Below, in pieces: positions 1-3,077 of a stretch of DNA of 5,461 bases. Under the pieces are notes generated by a model. That model saw only the letters and a program-made list of their open reading frames with translations. It did no database searches and was not told the DNA's origin. A program made the position numbers and the translations under genes. Within the stretch, counting starts at the first letter, position 1; each line of letters opens with the position of its first letter. Source of the stretch: Alphaproteobacteria bacterium (GTDB taxonomy: Bacteria; Pseudomonadota; Alphaproteobacteria; Caulobacterales; Maricaulaceae); NCBI GenBank assembly GCA_030428405.1, contig JAUIEH010000218.1, positions 1 to 5,461 of the forward strand, read 5' to 3'.

Positions 1-52
1 TGAATGGTGGGGTGTCTTCAAGGGAAGACGGTAACAGACTGCGCCCGATCTC

Positions 53-68
53 TTAATGACCGGTTAAC
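53..68. promoter_or_regulatory. Candidate CtrA box (TTAA-N7-TTAAC)
   Basis: TTAATGACCGGTTAAC fits TTAA, seven bases, TTAAC, the consensus bound by the alphaproteobacterial cell-cycle regulator CtrA. The match and its spacing are seen directly. That CtrA binds here is inference and depends on the organism having CtrA. No gene start lies immediately beside it in the window. If it is functional it may serve a minus-strand gene beyond the left edge, or it may simply overlap the end of a plus-strand gene. Confidence 0.3.
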
Positions 69-90
69 GCACGGGCGCGCGATAAAGCGC

Positions 91-129
91 CTGGCGATGA
101 AGGTTGCCGGAAACTCGCTGGATCGCCAG
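91..129 (-). terminator. Inverted repeat downstream of tRNA-Cys, weak terminator candidate
   Basis: CTGGCGAT at 91-98 and ATCGCCAG at 122-129 form a perfect 8-bp inverted repeat around a 23-nt loop. It lies 43 bp past the 3' end of the minus-strand tRNA gene. There is no proper T-run on the exit side and the loop is long, so termination is only a possibility. It could instead be a 3' trailer structure, or chance. Confidence 0.2.
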
Positions 130-172
130 CAATTCTAAGCAATCCGGCCGCGTAAAATAATCGCGGGAAATT

Positions 173-246
173 TGGAGGCGCCGCCCGGAATCGAACCGGG
201 GTACAAGGATTTGCAGTCCTCTGCGTAACCACTCCGCCACGGCGCC
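173..246 (-). tRNA. tRNA-Cys (anticodon GCA)
   Basis: The minus strand folds into a complete cloverleaf of 74 nt including an encoded CCA end (173-175). The 7-bp acceptor stem GGCGCCG/CGGCGCC is perfect. The anticodon arm has loop CTGCAAA, giving anticodon GCA (plus-strand bases 212-214), which reads UGC and UGU codons. The T arm has a perfect 5-bp stem CCCGG/CCGGG around loop TTCGATT. The base before CCA is U, the discriminator expected for bacterial tRNA-Cys. The gene stands alone with an AT-rich leader upstream (247-275 on the plus strand). No duplicated 3' end that would mark an integration site was seen elsewhere in the window. Confidence 0.97.
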
Positions 247-667
247 AAATATTTGAATTTGTTCTTTTTTATCGTCTCCGCGGCGCGATTTTTCGCGCGC
301 TGGGGCGGAGAATTCAAGCCATTCCCTTCGACGAATCAACCCGCAGACAATTCAATTCCGTCGCGGGCGAGCCGCCTTTTATCCGCGGCCTCGCAAGAAT
401 GCAAAGCCATTGCCGCAATAGGCCGCAGCGCCAGTGAGGCGAAATTTCAGGCCAGGCGTGCGCGCAAAGGCGCTTCGCTACGGCCTTGGCGAGATGGCGC
501 TGCAATCTGTTGTCCTGAGCGCTGCGATCCCCGCGCGTCGGCCTTGCCGGGTGCGGTATATTGTCGGTCGGGGAAGGCGCGGCGCATTCGGCGCGATCGG
601 TCGGGGCGGGAACGGCCGCCGCCCGGCCGCTGCGCGGTTCCGCGCAGATGCTGCGGGGGAGAGGCGC
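247..667. other. Intergenic region between tRNA-Cys and the PepSY gene
   Basis: This stretch holds no convincing gene. Open frames crossing it read as arginine- and alanine-rich low-quality protein typical of shadow frames in GC-rich DNA. It should contain two outward promoters, one for the tRNA (minus) and one for the PepSY gene (plus). The only near-consensus element is TATATT at 557-562, five of six matches to a -10 box, without a matching -35. A 6-bp stem GCGCGA/TCGCGC with loop TTTT lies at 283-298 upstream of the tRNA. A 10-bp direct repeat, TCGGTCGGGG, occurs at 564-573 and 597-606. A hairpin at 640-658 overlaps the start of the PepSY ribosome binding site. Confidence 0.6.
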
Positions 668-1378
668 ATGACGCGCGCTCAGTTCAATCAGATCGTGCGG
701 CGCGTGCATCTCTGGCTTGGGATTGCGATCGGCGCGCAGGTGGTGATCTGGCTCGCGTCGGGTCTGTTCATGACGCTGTATCCGATCGAGCAGGTGCGCG
801 GCGAACATTTGCGCACTGAGCATGAGGCGGCGCAGCTCGAATGGCGCGCGGATTTCATCGGCTTGGAGGCGGCCATAGCGGCCACTGGTCTGGAGGCGAG
901 TTCAGCTTCCGCGCAGATGCTCGATGCGCGTCCGGTCTGGCGGGTGGCGAACGACGATGCGACCGCCGTTGTCGACGCCGAGACGGGCGAGGTGATTACA
1001 CCGTTATCGGAGGAACGCGCGCGCGCGATCGCGCAATCACGATATCTCGGAGAGGGGGGCGTTTCGTCTGCGACCCTGTTTGAGCAGCCGCCGCGCGAAT
1101 ATGGGCGCGCGGGCCCGGTCTGGCGCGTCGATTTTGCGCGTCCGCAGCCGGCGAGCTTTTATGTCGACGCCTCGACCGGCGAGGTGCGCGCCGTGCGGAC
1201 CGGTCTCTGGCGCGCCTTCGACTTCATGTGGGGTTTGCACATCATGGACTGGTCGAGCCGCGAGAACTTCAATTCGTGGTGGATCAAGATGACGGCCGCG
1301 CTGGCCTTCTTGTTCGCATGCGCAGGGGTTTGCCTGATCGGATTGCGGGTTGCGAACCTGTTCAGATCACGGCGTTAG
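668..1378 (+). CDS. PepSY domain-containing membrane protein, 236 aa
   Basis: Two-helix PepSY protein, probably in the inner membrane with its central part in the periplasm. Seen: an N-terminal hydrophobic helix (about residues 12-37) opening with the RRVHLWLG motif typical of PepSY-associated transmembrane helices. A periplasmic region follows with two similar PepSY-like stretches, PVWRV...VDAETGEV (89-109) and PVWRV...VDASTGEV (150-173). Next come LHIMDWSSRENFNSWW (190-205), resembling the conserved HxxD...N segment of the family, and a second helix (about 206-227) with a basic RSRR tail. The ATG at 668 is chosen because GGGGGAGAGG (655-664) is a well-placed ribosome binding site; the same frame stays open back to an ATG at 434, but that extension is arginine-rich and not protein-like. 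Larger PepSY_TM relatives are linked to siderophore reduction and metal uptake; no function is proven for this short form. The gene appears to be transcribed alone. Confidence 0.85.
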   Translation: MTRAQFNQIVRRVHLWLGIAIGAQVVIWLASGLFMTLYPIEQVRGEHLRTEHEAAQLEWRADFIGLEAAIAATGLEASSASAQMLDARPVWRVANDDATAVVDAETGEVITPLSEERARAIAQSRYLGEGGVSSATLFEQPPREYGRAGPVWRVDFARPQPASFYVDASTGEVRAVRTGLWRAFDFMWGLHIMDWSSRENFNSWWIKMTAALAFLFACAGVCLIGLRVANLFRSRR

Positions 1379-1389
1379 ACGGATGACGC

Positions 1390-1734
1390 TCAGCGTGCGG
1401 CGCGCCTGGCCGCCGGAACGACATCCGAGGCTTTGTGCTCTGAAGCCTGTTCGTCGACATTGCGCAACGTGCCGTCGTCTTCCGCGATGTTCTTCAGGTC
1501 TTGTTGAAGATCGCTGCGCAGCCGGTCCGTCAATGCGCGACGTTCCACCACCGTAAACTCAGTCAGCCGGAACCAGCTTTCATCGACGCGGAAATCGAGG
1601 CACTCGCTTTTCGCAAACGCGCGCTGGGCGGCTGCGATGTCATCGCCCATAAAGATGGTCGATGCGTTTTGTGGATCTGCGGCGTCGAACATGCCGTCCG
1701 CGTAGTTTATTCTGACTACATACATGTCGCGCAC
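1390..1734 (-). CDS. Hypothetical protein, 114 aa (GTG start)
   Basis: I do not recognise this small soluble protein. It has a mixed N-terminal part (MYVVRINYADGMFDAADPQ...TIFMGDD), then DDIAAAQRAF and DFRVDESWFRLTEFTVVERR, a probable alpha-helix (ERRALTDRLRSDLQQDLKNIAED, residues about 64-86), and a polar, probably disordered tail ending PAARRAAR. There is no signal peptide or membrane helix, and one cysteine (residue 45). On the minus strand GGAGG at 1740-1744 sits 5 bases before a GTG at 1734 and 14 bases before an in-frame ATG at 1725, so the GTG is the better-placed start; the ATG would give 111 aa. The frame is open to an ATG at 1788, but that would place the ribosome binding site inside the gene. 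It converges on the PepSY gene with an 11-bp gap. The natural composition of the protein argues for this strand over overlapping open frames on the other one. Confidence 0.65.
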   Translation of the reverse strand: MRDMYVVRINYADGMFDAADPQNASTIFMGDDIAAAQRAFAKSECLDFRVDESWFRLTEFTVVERRALTDRLRSDLQQDLKNIAEDDGTLRNVDEQASEHKASDVVPAARRAAR

Positions 1735-1891
1735 GCGCTCCTCCCTCGCCCGAACCTTCGGTGCAGTTGCATTAACGTGGCGGAGCACGCCTCCATTGGT
1801 ACATCCGCGACATTTTTTCGCAGTATCCGTCCGTGGACAACAGAATACGCCTCAAAGACGAATTTTTGGCGCTATCGCAAATTTGGCGTGT

Positions 1892-1998
1892 GTGAAATAC
1901 CCCTCGATTTATCCGTGTCATATAAGTGCAGTATTAGATTTCACTTCACGTAAGAATAGCTGATTAAAATAGTTTAACTAAATTTCACCGTATTTCAC
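1892..1998. repeat. Cluster of four ATTTCAC/GTGAAAT motifs, candidate operator
   Basis: ATTTCAC occurs at 1938-1944, 1982-1988 and 1992-1998, and its complement GTGAAAT at 1892-1898. The last two direct copies are 10 bp apart, about one helical turn. The outer pair extends to a perfect 9-bp inverted repeat, GTGAAATAC (1892-1900) with GTATTTCAC (1990-1998). Four copies of a 7-mer in 107 bp is more than expected even in AT-rich DNA. A role as binding sites for a regulator of one or both flanking genes is inference; no known regulator is assigned. Confidence 0.35.
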
Positions 1999-2110
1999 TC
2001 GTTCGGTTAAATTTGCGCAGAGCCAGAAATGCGGTTCAGCGGGACTTTTCAATCTCGCCTCTGTGCATCTCAGCTTTGGCGCCCTAACTGAGTATCGTGG
2101 CTGCAAATAC

Positions 2111-2137
2111 CGCGCGCCGCGCTTAAGATGGCGCGCG
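2111..2137 (+). promoter_or_regulatory. GC-rich stem-loop in the leader of the 172-aa gene
   Basis: CGCGCGCC (2111-2118) and GGCGCGCG (2130-2137) form a perfect 8-bp stem around an 11-nt loop containing CTTAAG. It ends 37 bp before the ATG at 2175. There is no T-run, so it is not a standard terminator. It could be a leader RNA structure, a DNA-level operator, or a chance product of GC-rich sequence. Confidence 0.3.
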
Positions 2138-2174
2138 TGCGCAGCTGCTTGTGAGCGCGCTCAGGGAGACGTCG

Positions 2175-2693
2175 ATGTCGGGGCAAAATGTCGATCGCGC
2201 AATCGCTCTTGGCGTCGACATGCTTGAGCCGGTCCGGCGCGCATATCAGCACTTCGACGGACAACCCAAATCGTTCTGGGAAGGTCCGTTCGTGATCGGC
2301 TATATTCAAAGCTACGCGAAGATCGCAGCCGATACGGCGTTCAAGCTGAACGCCACGCCGACCCAGCGCGGCGACGTGTTTTTCGGCATATTGTCAGAGC
2401 TGCTCGGCGTCTCAAGCGTGCGCGCGTCCATGCTGATGCGCGCAGCGCAGTCTCATCCCGATTGCGTTGACGCGATGGGGAAGGCGCGTTTGATCTTTGC
2501 GGTCGGCACGGGCATGGCCGACGAGCGCGACCACGAAGTGATCCGCAAGGCGATGGAAGTCGCGGAAAAATCCGGCGTTCCTGGCATTGATGCGGAAGGC
2601 AAAGGACCTGCTGCGGCTGCAATTTTGTGGCGTGAGCTGTTCTTGTCCAAGCTCGAGACCGCACGCGCGCGCTACGGCGTCGCCGCCCAGTAG
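2175..2693 (+). CDS. Hypothetical protein, 172 aa, mostly helical
   Basis: I do not recognise this family. The protein has no signal peptide or membrane segment and looks cytoplasmic and largely alpha-helical. Notable parts: an N-terminal helix (NVDRAIALGVDMLEPVRRAYQHF, 5-27), an aromatic segment KSFWEGPFVIGYIQSYAKIAADTAF (32-56), a central RGDVFFGILSELLGVSSVRASMLMRAA block (65-91), one cysteine (97), a possible metal-tolerant but unassigned DERDHE stretch (116-121), and a C-terminal helix ending near LETARARYG. The ATG at 2175 has AGGGAG at 2163-2168 with a 6-base spacer. An in-frame GTG at 2151 would add eight residues but would place that ribosome binding site inside the gene, so it is less likely. 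It is probably monocistronic: the next gene begins 384 bp downstream, after a stem-loop. The opposite strand is divergently transcribed. Confidence 0.75.
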   Translation: MSGQNVDRAIALGVDMLEPVRRAYQHFDGQPKSFWEGPFVIGYIQSYAKIAADTAFKLNATPTQRGDVFFGILSELLGVSSVRASMLMRAAQSHPDCVDAMGKARLIFAVGTGMADERDHEVIRKAMEVAEKSGVPGIDAEGKGPAAAAILWRELFLSKLETARARYGVAAQ

Positions 2694-2711
2694 ATCCCGC
2701 CATTCTTTCGA

Positions 2712-2748
2712 TTCAGCCCGGGCCGGCGATTGCGATCGCGCGGCTGAA
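2712..2748 (+). terminator. Stem-loop after the 172-aa gene, possible terminator
   Basis: TTCAGCC (2712-2718) pairs with GGCTGAA (2742-2748), and inside it GCGAT (2726-2730) pairs with ATCGC (2735-2739) around loop TGCG. The structure starts 18 bp past the stop codon, a usual place for a terminator. No T-run follows (the next bases are CTGACGCG), so intrinsic termination would be inefficient. A role as a 3'-end stabilising structure is equally possible. Confidence 0.35.
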
Positions 2749-2806
2749 CTGACGCGCGGCTCGTTTCGGTTCCGAACAGAACATCCTTGGACGGCCAATT
2801 TGTCGC

Positions 2807-2825
2807 ATTGCGAGAGTCTCGCAAT
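2807..2825. promoter_or_regulatory. Perfect 19-bp dyad, candidate operator of the multicopper oxidase gene
   Basis: ATTGCGAGA-G-TCTCGCAAT is a perfect 9-bp inverted repeat around a single central base, about 250 bp upstream of the oxidase start. A dyad with a one-base centre cannot form a good RNA hairpin, so a dimeric DNA-binding protein is the more natural reading. It does not match the CueR, CsoR or CopY copper-operator patterns known to me. The right-half core AGTCTCG recurs at 2852-2858. Confidence 0.4.
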
Positions 2826-2993
2826 CTTGTCAGTATTTGCTTGACTGGCGAAGTCTCGAAAGATTCTTCTCCCCTCATGGTTGTCTGCGTTTGCGCCACG
2901 ACCAGAAATTCGCCGAAATGCTAACAGGTCGTCATCAGGTGCGCCGTTTTGGGGCGTCGCGCCGGAGTGCGTCCAAGTAATCAGCGTACAAAG

Positions 2994-3024
2994 GAACTGG
3001 ACGCGAATGGGGTCGCGCCGGTTC
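2994..3024 (+). promoter_or_regulatory. Long hairpin in the multicopper oxidase leader
   Basis: GAACTGG (2994-3000) pairs with CCGGTTC (3018-3024), including one T-G wobble. After a one-base bulge (A3001), CGCGA (3002-3006) pairs with TCGCG (3013-3017) around a 6-nt loop ATGGGG. This makes about 12 pairs with one bulge, 53 bp before the oxidase start codon. No T-run follows, so it is more like a leader element affecting mRNA stability or translation than a terminator. Its function is inferred only from position and stability. Confidence 0.35.
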
Positions 3025-3065
3025 TGAAAGAAAGGCCGTCAACGCGCAGAACGTCGCACAACAAT

Positions 3066-3075
3066 AAGGGGGTGA
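3066..3075 (+). promoter_or_regulatory. Near-perfect extended Shine-Dalgarno sequence of the multicopper oxidase gene
   Basis: AAGGGGGTGA differs from the full complement of the 16S rRNA 3' end (AAGGAGGTGA) at one base, where a G-U wobble would still pair. The core ends five bases before ATG 3078. This fixes the start codon and suggests efficient translation. Confidence 0.7.
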
Positions 3076-3077
3076 GG

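Larger units (their letters stand above)
1..172. other. Non-coding left edge, possibly with the tail of a gene to the left
   Basis: No complete gene is supportable here. Two plus-strand frames are open from the window edge: one would end in EWWGVFKGRR at a TAA at 32-34, the other in LRPIS at a TAA at 54-56. Either could be the C-terminus of a gene to the left, but the remnants are too short to choose between. A perfect 6-bp stem with a 4-nt loop (14-19 with 24-29) lies inside this possible tail and has no T-run after it. The rest, to the 3' end of the tRNA gene at 173, shows no start codon with a ribosome binding site on either strand. Confidence 0.4.
1735..2174. other. Divergent intergenic region with AT-rich island
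   Basis: This region separates two divergently transcribed genes and should hold both promoters. Composition changes sharply: 1921-1980 has only 16 G+C in 60 bases, while flanking genes are strongly GC-rich. Plus-strand open frames crossing the region (ending near 1953-1963) look random and lack a good ribosome binding site. Features within it are repeated ATTTCAC motifs (1892-1998), an 11-bp dyad TAGTT-T-AACTA (1970-1980), a GC-rich hairpin (2111-2137), short palindromes GCAGCTGC (2141-2148) and GAGCGCGCTC (2153-2162), and a dyad CCGAA-N2-TTCGG (1750-1761) six bases upstream of the minus-strand GGAGG. No clear -35/-10 pair was found. Confidence 0.6.
2694..3077. other. Intergenic region and leader upstream of the multicopper oxidase gene
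   Basis: No gene is supported here; the open frames on both strands are short and random-looking. The region carries a stem-loop after the preceding gene (2712-2748), a perfect 19-bp dyad (2807-2825), a TTGACT hexamer (2841-2846) that could be a -35 box but lacks a good -10, and a long hairpin (2994-3024) in the likely 5' untranslated leader. AGTCTCG is repeated at 2815-2821 and 2852-2858. Three GANTC sites (2710-2714, 2814-2818, 2862-2866), targets of CcrM-type methylation in many alphaproteobacteria, also fall here. Confidence 0.55.

Noticed and set aside
173..246. tRNA-Cys as an integration site of a genomic island
   Set aside because: No repeat of the tRNA 3' end, integrase or other mobile-element gene is seen in the window.
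64..339. Minus-strand open frames of 60-91 codons over the tRNA
   Set aside because: They run straight through the tRNA gene, which has an unambiguous cloverleaf.
434..667. N-terminal extension of the PepSY frame back to ATG 434
   Set aside because: The added residues are arginine-rich and unlike a signal or membrane segment, while a good ribosome binding site precedes ATG 668.
253..819. A 188-codon plus-strand open frame crossing the tRNA leader and the PepSY start
   Set aside because: The protein is Arg/Ala-rich and low in natural character, has no ribosome binding site, and overlaps the PepSY gene in another frame.
1501..1963. Plus-strand open frames across the minus-strand hypothetical gene and the AT-rich island
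   Set aside because: There is no ribosome binding site, composition changes abruptly along the frames, and the opposite strand gives a more natural protein with a good ribosome binding site.
1964..1978. TTAA-N6-TTAAC as a second CtrA box
   Set aside because: The spacer is six rather than seven bases, and TTAA pairs are likely by chance in a 27% GC segment.
2672..2899. A 75-codon minus-strand open frame in the region upstream of the oxidase
   Set aside because: It has no ribosome binding site or recognisable protein character, and it overlaps the end of the 172-aa gene and the dyads.
2993..3023. GGAAC as the -35 of an EcfG general-stress promoter
   Set aside because: The nearest CGGTT follows after 21 bases instead of CGTT after 16-17. 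The sequence is better explained by the hairpin it forms.
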